This document shows, piece after piece, positions 22,626 to 34,115 of a stretch of DNA of 64,000 nt. The stretch comes from Dactylonectria macrodidyma (taxonomy: Eukaryota > Ascomycota > Sordariomycetes > Hypocreales > Nectriaceae). The notes beneath the pieces are model-generated. The model had not been told where the DNA came from, searched no databases, and saw nothing but the letters and a program-made list of their open reading frames with translations. The DNA is taken from assembly GCA_020744425.1 (NCBI GenBank), contig JAGMUV010000008.1, positions 930,001 through 994,000 on the forward strand. The letters run 5' to 3'. The position numbers and the translations under genes are program-made. Numbering within the stretch: the stretch's first letter is position 1; the number at the start of each line of letters is the position of its first letter.

Positions 22626-25262
22626 CTAGGGAGCATAGGTCTGGCCAGCAACTGTGACCACACTGGTGGCTACCAGGTCAGCGGCGTTCTTGCCGACGCT
22701 AAAGTTGTAATCGCCCTCCTCAACCACCCACTGCTGCTTCTCCTCGTTCCAGAACGCGATATCTTGGGCATGGACAGGCAGCTCAACAGTGGCACTGCTT
22801 CCAGGCTCGAGGGTAACCTTCTTGAAGCTTGCAAGCACCTTGACGGGGTTCTGAGGTGACGTCTTGGTGTTGCCGACGTAGACTTGCACGGCGATGGCGC
22901 CCTTGACAGATCCTGTGTTGGAGACCTTGACGCTGACAGTCCATTGGTTGGCAGCATTTTCCTTGACGGAAAGATCAGAGTGTTTGAAGGTGGTGTATGA
23001 CAAGCCGAAGCCAAAGGGGAAGTTGACCTTGTCGGCAGACAAGCGGTCAAAGTGCCTATAGCCAACGAAGACGCCCTCCTCGTACTTGACGGTCAACTGG
23101 CGACCAGTGTATTCTCCAGGGAAGTTGCCATAGGCAGGGCAATCCTCGAGGCGCTTGGGGAAAGTGGCTGTCAGATGGCCTTCGGGGGTTTGGGCGCCAG
23201 TAAGAATGTCGGCGATGGCGTTGCCGGCTTCTTGGCCAGGGAACCAGGCTTGAACCAGGGCCTTGACGTCGTCGAGCCAGGGCAGCGCAACAGCAACACC
23301 GGTCGAGTTGACAACGATGGTGTTGGGGTTGACAGCAGCAACGCCGGCAACCAGACGGTCCTGACTGCCGCCCTTGGGCAGGTTGAAGCTCTGCTGGTCC
23401 TGGCCTTCAGTCTCCCAGAAGGTCTCGTGGCCAGTAAAGACGATAGCATAGTCGGCGGCCTTGGCGAGCTCCACAGCCTCGGTGAGGATGTCCTTGTCGT
23501 GTTCGGCAGCAGACATATGGTCCAGGCGGACACCAGTCTTGCCCTCGAGGATACCCAGGTCGAGACCTTCCACGGGAGCAGGAGGTGCGCTACTAATGAG
23601 GATCTTGTACTGCTTGCCGGCTTCGAGGGCCTTCTTGACGATGGGTGCAGCCACTCCACCCAAGAGGAAGCCCATGGGGTCAGAGCTGTTCTCCTCTTGC
23701 TCGTACAGAGTCTCGCCGCCAAGGGTGACCTTGGAGGGACCGAGACCAGTCAGGGTGAAGTAGTAGGTGGCAGACTCGGGAGCGGTAAAGGTACCCTCGA
23801 GCTCGCTCGACTTGTTGAAGATGTCCATGCCGCTGAGGAGAGATACCTCGGAGTTGGGATGGCCATGGGTAACGCTTGCGGGCTCAGAGCTGCCGAGATC
23901 GTAGGTTCGCCATGTAAAGCCAGGCTTGCCGTCAACGCCAACAACGTGATCAGAGATGAGAGGCATCTGACGGAACGTGTGAGCGCCCTTGGCATAGGTC
24001 AACTCGACATTCTCGCCCTTGAAGGCCTCAGTGAGACCTTGCCAGGGGGTGATCTTGTAATGGCTGTTGACAGAGGCGCTGCCACCACCGTGAGCCAATG
24101 CCTCCTTGGCGAGGCCGAGGACAGCAATCTTCTTGCCGCGGGCCTTTTCCTTGGTGAGGGGAAGCAGGCCAGCCTCGTTCTTAAGAAGGACCATGCCCTT
24201 GGCACCCGCCTCGCGGATCAGGGCTTGGTGCTCGGGCTTGTTGACGGCCTTTTCGTCGGGGATAGCAGGGTCGTTGAAGCAGTTCTCACGCTCTAGGAAC
24301 TTGAGAACGCGGATAGCTCGCTCGTTGATGGTCTCTTCGGTGAGCTTGCCAGCCTTGATCGCATCAAGAACCTGGTCCTTCTTTCGCCAACGCGTAGGAC
24401 CGGGCATCTCGAGATCTAAACCAGCGTTCAACGATTCAGCAGTGGAGTTGGTGCCGCCCCAGTCACTCATGACGAGGCCGTCCCAGCCCCATTCGCCTCG
24501 CAGGACCTGCTGCAGTAGAAACGGGTGCTCGTCGCAATGGTAGCCGTTGACCTTGTTGTATCCAGTCATGACGGCGCCAGGGTTAGCCTCCTTGACGGCG
24601 AATTCGAAGGGCTTGAGGTAAATCTCGCGTAGGGCACGCTCGCTGACAATCTCATCGACGTATAGGCGCTGCGTCTCCTGCTCGTTGGCTGCAAAGTGCT
24701 TGATGGTGGCAGAGACACCCGTTGACTGGATGCCCTGGACGTTCTGAGCGGCCAACTTTCCGGCCAGGAAGGGATCTTCGGAGAAACTCTCGAAGTTGCG
24801 GCCGCCTAGAGGATGACGGTGAGTGCACATGGTCGGACCTAGCAGGCATCTCGCGCCTTTGGTTAGAGTCTCCTCGCCCAAGCCAACACCGATACGGTGA
24901 GCAATGTCGACGTCGAAGGTCGAGGCCACGCTGGAAGCGGCGGGGAAGCAGGCAGCCGTGATGCCACCTGAAAAGGTAGCTCCGCGAGCGCCATTAGGGC
25001 CGTCGGAAACCTGCAACTTGTGAGTGAGACTGTTTTTCTCACAGGTTGTCGTTGAGTCGCGTCATTATCCAACTAACCTTGAGAGCGGGAACACCCTTGT
25101 CAGCAATCGGGACCGTCTCCCAGAAGTCGAAACCAGCGAGGAGGGAGATCTGTTGAACGCGGTTAGAAACAAGGAACCGGATGTGAGCGGATTGCTTGGG
25201 TCACGCACTTTCTCCTCGAGGGACAGCTTTGAGAGCACTGCGTTTACATCGGTAGGCGCCAT
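22626..25262 (-). CDS. GH3 beta-glucosidase with PA14 insert (3 exons)
   Basis: Exons 25262-25209 (54 nt), 25149-25078 (72 nt) and 25010-22626 give 836 aa. The (beta/alpha)8 domain carries KVSDGPNGARG, GRNFESFSEDP, KHF (residues 146-148) and VMSDWGG with the catalytic nucleophile Asp225. The second GH3 domain is interrupted by a PA14-like module (roughly residues 390-550), and the protein ends with a fibronectin-III-like domain. The length matches the PA14-containing fungal GH3 group. No signal peptide is visible, so it probably acts inside the cell on oligosaccharides or glycosides taken up. The two short first exons supply the N-terminal MAPTDVNAVL and FDFWETVPIADKG blocks. A TATA-like box lies about 95 bp upstream. 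Confidence 0.93.
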
Positions 25263-26883
25263 GGTCAACGACTAACCAGAGGAAAAGAGGGAAAATGGGT
25301 TGGAAGAAGCAATGGATGGGACAACATCTTTGCCAACCTGGGTGACGACGATGCTTTATATAGGAGCCCCGTGTACTCCATAAGAGACGCAGTCCTCATA
25401 GCCGCGACAGCAAGCAGTCTAACTTTGCCCATGTGCCACCCCGACAGGCCCGTAGCTGAAGCGTCTCCGAGACCCCCCGGGTAACTCAAAAGGTTGGGCC
25501 GCTTAAACAACCCCGTTCGATAGTCAGTCTGGGAAGCCCGTTGCGTCACTGTGGGGAGAAAGCATTGGATGAGGTTCTCGGGTTATCTCCTTGGCTTTAC
25601 CGACCCATAGTTTTGCCATGATTTTGCCCTGGTTTAATCCCAGAGTATCCGAACTTTTGCCAACGGCTCCATCTCATTGGCGATATCTCCCTCTAGGGAT
25701 CACGGGCCGTCTTTCCAGACATATTGCACTTCATTTTTACACATGACTTGATTTCCCCCACACTTTGCAACCCCCTTCAGCTTGCTTCATCCCCGCGCAA
25801 GTGAGCTGCTAAATGGCCTGCTGCTAGGGGAATCTAGGGGAATCTCGGGGGACAGTTACAGTGGGCCCGGAACTCCCGCCGCTCAACCAGAACCGTTGAG
25901 TCGGGCCCACCGTCGAATCCGTAGAAGCACCTGGACTGCAATGGTTGGGAGGGCTATTAATAATGATAAAATATGCAAAGCTAAAGGCTAAGAGGTGGTC
26001 TGCATCGTGATGGCCAAAGATTGGTCGGGGCTGAGCTCGGTGTCACAAAGACTCCTCTCCGTCTTTGACTTGATCAACAAAAGCGCCGCTGGGAAGCCGC
26101 AGGCTTGTCCCAGATTTCTGGCTTTTTGGGCTGATGGTGCATGATCGTCCACTATCTATTTACCATAGAAAAGACACGAGATACAATACTGCTCTGATGG
26201 AGACTGTATGCACGATTTATCTAACCCTTTTAAATTTAACTAATTAAGGACATACCTCTTTTGAGTTCACGAGGTAGCTTGCATGAGTCTGAATTTCACT
26301 GATGGATGGATTCATCTCAATAAAGCTGGATATTCCTCGCACTCCGTCTCAGCCCAACTTGTGTCACACTACCTCCGCTAAGAGTCTAATACCATGCTGC
26401 TCTCTCGCCAACTCCAAATGCGTACCAAAGTACGAAACTTTTAGCAAGTTTAATTACGTCAGCAGACTTCAGTCCTTCGCAGATCTATCCAACAGCAGAC
26501 TTTCAAGGGGGATGTAGCAATAATTTTCTCCAAAATGAATCTGTTCATCAATAACGACGAGGCTTAGAAAATGAATTAAGAAACAAAGTATCCTTTGACA
26601 GTCCAATGCGAGTATCGACATCGAGGGAATGAAATTAGCCCAATCTCCCTCGCACACAATTATTAGCGCTCAACATTTAGCAGCCGCGAGCAGTCCTTCT
26701 TGTTGCTCGCCCATCAAGATATCCCGAACCGTGATGTTGCACCCCGAGCAAAACCTTCGATTGTAAAGGTCATACACATTCCCATCATATCCTAACGCTG
26801 GACATTCAGTCATTCAGTATCAAACTGTGTTTCTTCTTTAGCTTTGTGCCAGCTACAACTCTTCCTCGATGAAGCAGATAGCC
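25263..26883. other. intergenic region upstream of the GH3 gene
   Basis: About 1.6 kb, no supported gene. The first several hundred nt hold the GH3 promoter, including G/C-rich CCCCGG-type sequence near 25475 that could serve a carbon-catabolite repressor (inference only). Confidence 0.5.
25355..25362 (-). promoter_or_regulatory. TATA-like box of the GH3 gene
   Basis: TATATAAA on the complement, about 93-100 bp upstream of the GH3 ATG. Suitable distance for a core promoter. Confidence 0.5.
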
Positions 26884-28525
26884 TCAGATCTTGTACCTTC
26901 TCCATCTGGACCTTGCCCGCCACAGGGACTGAATGTTGCTGTCCGTTAGGTTCCATTGAGCATCGCTAGCATCGGTCACAAATCCCCATTCGAATCTTCT
27001 AGACTCTCTCTTTGATATGCCCTCGAACCAGGACATATCGACAGAATCCAGCGATGGATCTGCCTTCAAGAGACATTGCAAATCGTATTCGTCGTCAGGA
27101 AGCGCAGGCAGAGCGGAATTGGACTGTTCCTCTTGACTATAGGTAGCCCTTATCCATGTGGTCCATGCTTTGGATGGATTTGGAAGCCCCAAGGCCGAGT
27201 CTTCGTCATCTGAGTAGCAATGGTCAGCGAAGTCAAGATAATCTTGAAGTGGTGGCATTGTTACTCGTAGAATTTATGTCGTGCCTCAAGGTCGTTCTGC
27301 TGGCGGCAGGCTTGTCAGCGTGCGAAGAGTCGTCTACTGAAACCTCCGATGCTTCTTCTTCATAAGGTAGGAGTGATTTTAGTGCGAGAACTCTTAAGTG
27401 CCCGGCAATGTGCTCTGGTAAGTTAGTGACATCCTCGCCACTCCCGCAAATCGGACACCAGTGAAACATAGGATCGGCGGATTCGCGTATTACTTCAGCC
27501 CATATGCGGATTTCATCTTCCCGTACGACGTTCGGGTGAACCTGTCTCAGGTGGTTCAAGTACTGATGCTCCTCGAGAAACGTAATGGTGCCATGAGCTC
27601 GGTTGCGGCATTTCCAAATGTATACGTGCGTGCTCATGTGTTTGAGCCATTCATCGCAGTTTGTATACAGTTATTCAGGCTTGTCACAGTCGTCGAACAC
27701 ACATACATATGGTTCTATGTCATTGAGGACATGAGACCTACAATATAAAGGTGTTAGCATCGATTCGGTTTGTTTAGCGAAAGGTTAGTCAGCGGCTACT
27801 CACCTCCATTTCACGTCGTTGTCCACTGAGACACTAGGAATGACGTAAAGACAAAAGGGGCATGCGACTCCCGGTGTGGTTTCGCAGCTAGTAGTCGGAA
27901 TTTTATCCCAGGCCTTCGGGAACAGCGGGACCTCATATCTGGTCCCAGGGAGAGCGGCAGGTCGAGGTGGAAACATAATCTCCTCATGGTTGTCTAGTGT
28001 TGTGATATCTTCGACCGCTTGTTTGGAAACTTCTCGGTTGGCGGTGCCTTGTGGCTGGGATTGGGACTCCTCGAGCTCGGGCTCAGGTGTGGGCATGGCG
28101 ACTTTGATGGGCGAGTTCCCATAGCGAGATCTTCTGTCAAGAATCTTCCTCCGTCGTAAAACCATTGTGCGACCGAGGCGCTGTCGAAGGATGTCACTGA
28201 TGGAAGAAAACCGCCCACTGATATAGTTGGAAAACACATCCACCAGCGTTGACTCGACATCGTTTCCTTCGTCATCTTGAATGCGATACGATTTGTAGCC
28301 TTGGAGATAGGGGGACTCTGCGATATCTCTCCAAATACCTGGCCTCAGCTTGTGTAACAGCCAGATGCTGTGTTTCACAAGATCAATGTCCAACTTCACG
28401 TCGTCTTCGATTGTGACAATGTCGGGGTTTTCGGCTTCCTCTTGCTTCGTGCGGATTGCATCCGTCCCCTTGTAGCCTATTTCCAATGCCTGATTGCAAT
28501 GTTTGGCCGACTCTTGAAGGAGCAA
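26884..28525 (-). pseudogene. C2H2-type signalling/STAND-associated protein, 5'-truncated and with one nonsense codon
   Basis: Exons read on the complement: from about 28525 to 27804, 27737-27265 and 27209-26884. Introns of 66 and 55 nt, both GT-AG, restore a single frame. The protein starts abruptly (LLLQESAKHCNQAL) without ATG; the codon two positions upstream is TAG. A helical N-terminal region leads to CPFCLYVIPS and a HVLNDIEPYVCVFDDC zinc-finger-like region, then HWCPICGSGEDVTNLPEHIAGHL. This is the arrangement of fungal C2H2-like proteins that accompany ankyrin or NACHT/NB-ARC modules. After KPE the frame has TAA at 27673-27671, where relatives continue with a Gln codon (DQPEQLYT-like). 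CAA to TAA is a RIP-type change. Beyond it the frame is fully open for about 250 codons, so the lesion looks recent. Confidence 0.7.
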
Positions 28526-28529
28526 GGGC

Positions 28530-29915
28530 TACAGCAAATGTTTGAAAGCAGTCGGGGTTAACTTCATTCCATTTCCCAGAAACAATGTAGTTTCTAGGAA
28601 GAAGATTACAATTGATGCACTGAAAGATCTTCTCTTTACAGGGGAAGTCAATCGCCAGCGAGCTGCGATCTTTGGGCTAGGTGGCATGGGCAAAACGCAA
28701 GTCGCTCTGCACTTGGCGTGCTGGGTTGTAGACAACATCCCTGCTGTTTCCGTTTTCTGGGTACCTGCTCTCAGTATGGCTGGTTTCAAAGAAGCATGCG
28801 AAATCCTGAAAAGACTAGGCATCCGGCCTTTGGATAATGAAGACGCGAGAGAGTTACTACAAACGGTTCTCAGTTCAGAGAATTCAGAGAGCTGGTTTCT
28901 TATCATCAACAACGCTGATGATGAGACAACTGTCCTCGACCGTCCGGATCCGGCACCTGGAATATTGCGCTTTCTTCCACACAATGAGAACGGAAAAATC
29001 TTATTCACGACCCTATGTAAAGAGATAGCTATTGCTACAAGCGGAACCCGGCTTCCATTACTGGAGATGGGCCGAGATGAGGCGATGGCATTGGTAGGAA
29101 AGTCTTTGATTTCCACTGATCAGCTGCAGAATGAAGAGGATGTCACAATGCTTCTAAGAAAGCTGACTCACCTCCCATTAGCGATCGTACAGGCATCATC
29201 CTATATGAACCGAATGCATATGTCGACTACAGACTATTTTCGACTTCTTAATTCCACAGAAGAAGACATGTTCCGATTACTATCCAGCGACTTTCACAAT
29301 GAGGTACGCTATCAAACCGGTCAGGATAATATTTCGACGACATGGATCAGGACCTCTGAACATATCTATAATACCAATGACCATGTAGCTAGTTTGCTCT
29401 CATTCATGCTCCGTATCGAGCCAGAAGCAATTCCCCGGTCACCTCCGCCTAGGCTGTAGCCAGACAGGCAAGTGACGCGATCTATTGCTATGCTCCTCGG
29501 ATACGGTATCTTGACACGGAAAGATGGTCCCCAGATGTTCAAATCGCATCGCTTGGTTCATTTTATAATGCGAGGATGGAGTGAATACCAGCGCACTCTA
29601 GAGGCAACTCGACAAACTGCACTCAAACGCATCTTAGAGATGTTTCCAGCCGATAACCTGGACAAGCATTACATGTGGCGGCAATATCTCCCTCATGAAC
29701 TGAGACTGCTCAGGGAATTGACGGAGATGAATTACGAGGCTTTTCAGTTAAGTTGTCGGGTAAACCAAGGCTTGCTCATAGACGGCAGAGTTGAAGAGGC
29801 AGTTGCACTGCTAAAGAAGGTGGTGGCGGTATGTCATACAATATTGCCCAAAAATGACCATATACGCCCAGTATCACTACAAATCCTTTTTTCACTGGAG
29901 CCTGTTGCATCCTAG
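28530..29915 (+). pseudogene. NB-ARC/TPR STAND (NLR-like) protein, 5'-truncated, nonsense codon, 3' decay
   Basis: The frame opens near 28530 without a usable ATG and reads PFPRNNVVSRKK, then the P-loop GLGGMGKTQ, a Walker B-like WFLIINNADDE, GKILFTT, and LTHLPLAIVQASSYM, the core blocks of fungal NB-ARC. A TAG at 29457-29459 interrupts it. The same frame resumes at once (PDRQVTRSIAML) through GYGILTRKDG, HRLVH and RQYLPHELRLL into the first TPR-like repeat (LLIDGRVEEAVALLKKVV). It ends at TAG 29913 where further repeats would be expected. CAG to TAG at 29457 is a single C-to-T change. NLR-like STAND proteins act in fungal allorecognition and regulated cell death. The start abuts the oppositely oriented C2H2 fragment. 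Confidence 0.75.
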
Positions 29916-31722
29916 ACCGATGCCACGAGTTCAAAGGCGCCATGGCCGGTGACAAGAGAGGACTCCATGCACTCTTGAACCGAAAAAGAGCAGCTGACAC
30001 ACATGTTTGCGAAGATCATGACAAAGGACCGAGTGTTAGTATTTTCATCCCCCTTGACCTTATGGTGCCTTATTTCGGATACTTTAGTGCTAAGAGAATT
30101 TTTTACCCTCTCTTTAGTTAAGGTTGCATATTGATTTCCATGTCTCCTCAAATTACTTTCCCTGGCTTTCTGCCAGCACTGACGTCATCTCTGTGAAAGT
30201 CATCTCTCAACAACTCCGTTGCTTTCTCTGTAATTAATGCAAGTTCGGTTGCAATGTGAAAAAGAAAATGCAATATGTGGTGAAATACCGATCGGTCTTG
30301 GAATTCGCAGAATGGAGGCGAAACTTCAAGGTAAATGAGTGACTGACGCAAAATTTGAACTTTGACTAACAGTTTGGAACAAATCGAAATGAAAACCTGC
30401 AAAGAAAAAGCAAGTATCTGTAATTCAAATACAAAAATTTATAGCAACTACTACATGAGTCAATGACCGCACCCCATAGTTTCGTATCAGAGGCCATCTT
30501 GCCTTGAGGATGTACTCAAAGTCAGACACTCACTTTTACGTAGCTACTCTATTCCATCTCGTCCCAAGGGGGCAAACCAAAATGACGCCAGAGGTCTCTG
30601 AATTTTCTTCAAACATAATCTACCTCTGCGAATGCCCACTGACTGACGTCGCACCCTAATGGCGATATTTGCCTTCAGACGAACGTCATTTTGTCCGTTA
30701 GCCGACGTTGTATCATTGACGCACCATTTATGGAAATGATTGACCTGTTCAACGCTCGAGGTAGCATTATACCCAGTACCTTGCTCCTCACTAGGGGTCT
30801 TCCCGGCATGAATGTCTGTCGTCGTCCAGTTGCATCGATTCTAGTGACAACTTGACCCACCCGAGTTGGAGTTGTGATGCGTTTCTCCGCGGAGCGTCGC
30901 TCCGGACCCTCGTAGGCGCTATACCAACACCTTGTAAAAAACTACTTAGTTTCTGGTTGTCCGAAGCACGCCATTTCTTATGCTATGGGCTCGCCGAGTC
31001 GTGAAAATTCTTCGTCGTGCATGCTTCGCTCATCCCAGGTGCGAACCTCTTCTAGTACAATTGCCAAGCAAATGATATTTGAACAACAGGGTTCAACCAC
31101 CGATAGAGACTGAATATTCTCAAATAACGGCAACTCCATAGGCCCTTGCGGGGGGGGAAGACTCTTGATATTCCTCGAAACGTAAACCTCTCCTTGCTGT
31201 GCCATACCCGCCTCGTCAACTACACCGCCGATGAAATCCGACCAATTAAGCATAATAATGTTAGCTTTTTCCGTAGTCTTATGTAAGAAATGTTTTGGCG
31301 TCTCCACTCCTCTTTTCGAGGTCATGTTAGTGATCCCGTGCTTGGGGGTCAATACGACGCACTTGTAATCAACTCAAGTTCAAGGGCGAGGCGAAACGGA
31401 CCACCACCATTACTTTACACATGGACTGTGCTAAGATTGTTCGATGGTGGACCATCGGCCCCATCAAAAATATAGCACATCAGGGGCCGATCGACGGAGA
31501 TCCGGAGATGTCTTGATCTCTGTCGGATCCCACCTACCTTGCAAGCCCATGCACCCATTGCACCATCGTTGGCCTATCGCACGTGTAAGCGTAACATCGT
31601 GCATACAAAACATATTTAACTTATAAACTCACACAGATTTCTTTGAAACATCAGCGGCTTCATGTAGTCTGCATTCGGACTCTCCATCGTCTATCGGCAA
31701 ATTCGAGCAGACGCGATCCGTA
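29916..31722. other. intergenic region with no supported gene
   Basis: About 1.8 kb. The longest frame (31352-30978 on the complement, 124 codons) has no motif I recognise and no splice-linked partner. Decayed NLR repeats may extend a short way in from the left. Confidence 0.5.
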
Positions 31723-33578
31723 ATGGCTTACAACTCGAAATCTGACCACGAGGTCGGAACCAAGGAGTCGCCCTCGGACTCGGACTATGAGCCTGGATCG
31801 ACCAAGTCTAATTACTTTACCGGTGACACTTTCGTGGGTGGCGCATCTACAGAATTATACGAGCCCATCCCAGAGTATGAAGGCAGACACAGATATGATC
31901 CAACTGCTGAATGGACGGAGAAGGAAGAAAAGATCTTGATTCGCAAAGTATGTCGTTGTGCAGAATTCACCTTGTTTTGATACTGATCATAATGTTCCCG
32001 CAGCTCGATTACAGAATTTGTTCATGGGTCTGCCTCATGTTTTTCGCTCTCCAACTCGACCGAGGCAACATCTCCCAAGCTCTGAGCGGTGGCATGCTTG
32101 ACGACCTCGGCCTGTCAACGAATCACTACAATTACGGAATGATGATCTTCTATCTTTGCTTCTTGTCGGCTGAAGTACCGTCCCAGATGGTCTCGAAGCG
32201 ACTGGGCCCGGATGTCTGGATCCCCATCCAGATGGTCACCTGGAGCATCATCGGCATTTGTCAAGGGTTCATCACCGGCGAGAAGAGCTTCTACGCGACC
32301 CGTGCTCTATTGGGTTTAGTCGAAGGCGGCTTTATCCCCGATGCGCTACTCTACTTGTCATACTTTTACACCAATAAGGAGCTCCCGATGCGAGTGAGCT
32401 TCTTCTACTGCTCGTCCCACTTTACCTTTATCATTGCAGCTTTCCTAGCCTACGGCATTCTCCACATGCAGCATATTGGAGGTTGGGAGGGTTGGAGATG
32501 GCTTTTTGCCCTCGAAGGTGCTCTTACAGCCATTATTGGTGTTCTTTCTTGGTTCTACTTGCCCCCAAGTCCGACCCAGACGGCCAGTTGGTTCCGCGGA
32601 AAGGATGGCTGGTTTACGGAGCGCGAGGAGGTCATAATGGTTAATCGAGTTCTGCGAGACGATCCTGCAAAGGTGAGCGCCTCTACGCCAGAACACCTAT
32701 GCCGTCTATCATTGCTAATCATATTTCCCAGGGAGGAATGCACAATCGCCAAGGCCTGAGCTTCAAGCTGCTTTGGGCTGCGCTGATGGACTACGACCTC
32801 TGGCCGCTATACGCGATTAGCTTCACGATGCTAATCCCGACGAACCCAGTCTCGGCTTACCTGACTTTGAATCTAAAGGGCCTAGGTTTCAACACCTTTG
32901 AGACGAATCTGTTGACGATTCCGGCTTATGTCTTATTCTTGATTCAGTTGGTATTCTGGTCATGGTACTCGGAAAAGATCAACAACCGCATGGCTGTTGT
33001 GTTATTTTATTCTTTTTGGTGTCTCCCCTTGCTGCTTGCGTTGGAGTTGCTCCCGTCAAATTCAAGTCCCTGGAGTTGGTACGCCGTCACGGTGCTTCTC
33101 ATCGGTTTCCCTTACATCCACTCCATCAATGGTAAGCAATATTAGAACCTCATAATAATAACAGACTTGCAACTAACAATATCTACAGTCAGCCTCACTT
33201 CTCGAAATGCGGGTTCTGTTCGTACTAGAACAGTGGGAAGCGCCCTATACAATATGATTTGCCAGGCAAGCTCTGTCATTGCCTCGCAGGTAAGTAACAC
33301 AACTTTTCTGGCTTTTAATTCGGAACTTTTTGCTGACTGGGCCTACTTAGATTTATCGTGAAGATGATAAGCCATTCTATCGACGAGGAAACAAAGTCCT
33401 CCTTGGCGTTGTTGGTTGGAACGTAGTCATGACGATATTCATCAAGGTCTACTACATCCAGAAAAACAAGTCCCGCGAGAGAATCTGGAACGCAATGAGC
33501 TCGGCCGAGAAGGATGAATATTTGAAGACCACTAAGGACGAGGGTAACAAGAGGCTGGACTTTCGGTTTGCCCATTAA
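31723..33578 (+). CDS. MFS transporter, Dal5/allantoate-type anion:cation symporter (5 exons)
   Basis: Exons 31723-31947, 32004-32672, 32732-33131, 33189-33289 and 33351-33578 give 540 aa. A hydrophilic N-terminus (about 75 residues) leads into LDRGNISQAL after TM1, the hallmark of the ACS/Dal5 family. SAEVPSQMVSKRLGPDVWIP and TRALLGLVEGGFIPDALLYLSYFY follow, then the large central loop and C-terminal six helices. Known members import allantoate, nicotinate, biotin, pantothenate or organic anions with protons across the plasma membrane; the substrate here is not predictable. Introns are 56-61 nt with regular GT-AG ends. It is intact, between the NLR pseudogene and the decayed nuclease-like gene. 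Confidence 0.92.
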
Positions 33579-34115
33579 AGCCGGCATATCTAGCGTGATG
33601 GCAGCGAGATGCGCACATCAATATCTGGTTTTGACGGCGTCCAAAATCGGGCATTTTTAGATATAGCGTATTTACCTCAAAGAACCGGCGTGCATGTCAA
33701 GTGGTAGGTTATAGAAACATGACGGCAACGGATAGCCCGACCTGCAATTCAGAGTCTCTTGCTCACGCACTCCTTCTGGAACAAATATTCCTCTTTGTCC
33801 CGTTCTTTGCCTAAATTAGCACAAAAGGTTAGTTACAGTCCTTTTCTAAATACGAAGGGTCCTCGTCATTTCTTTGAAAGGCTTTAGATACCAATACCGA
33901 CATGGCTATGATGCCGGTGGAAGTGGGACATCGAAGCGGGGTACCGGATCGGACGCCGGAGCGGGTGGGGCCGTGCCGGGTGAGCCAGTTGCTGGGCCAA
34001 TTATCAACATCCAAATCAACAAATCCAATGACGTTGCGTTCTGGGCTCACGATAGCCAAATCTTCTCTCATTCTATCACAACTATGTACTTGGATTAGAT
34101 GCCATTTGCATTGAC
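33579..34115. other. intergenic region
   Basis: About 540 nt; no supported coding sequence. Confidence 0.5.

Noticed and set aside
23052..24296. 414-codon frame antisense to the GH3 gene
   Set aside because: Shadow of a codon-biased, G/C-rich third-position gene; no domain and the GH3 frame is certain.
27210..27264. Apparent frameshift in the C2H2-type gene
   Set aside because: A 55-nt GT-AG intron with a CTGAC branch restores the frame, so only the TAA at 27671 remains as an internal lesion.
30978..31352. 124-codon frame on the complement
   Set aside because: No recognisable motif, no linked exon, no clear coding character.
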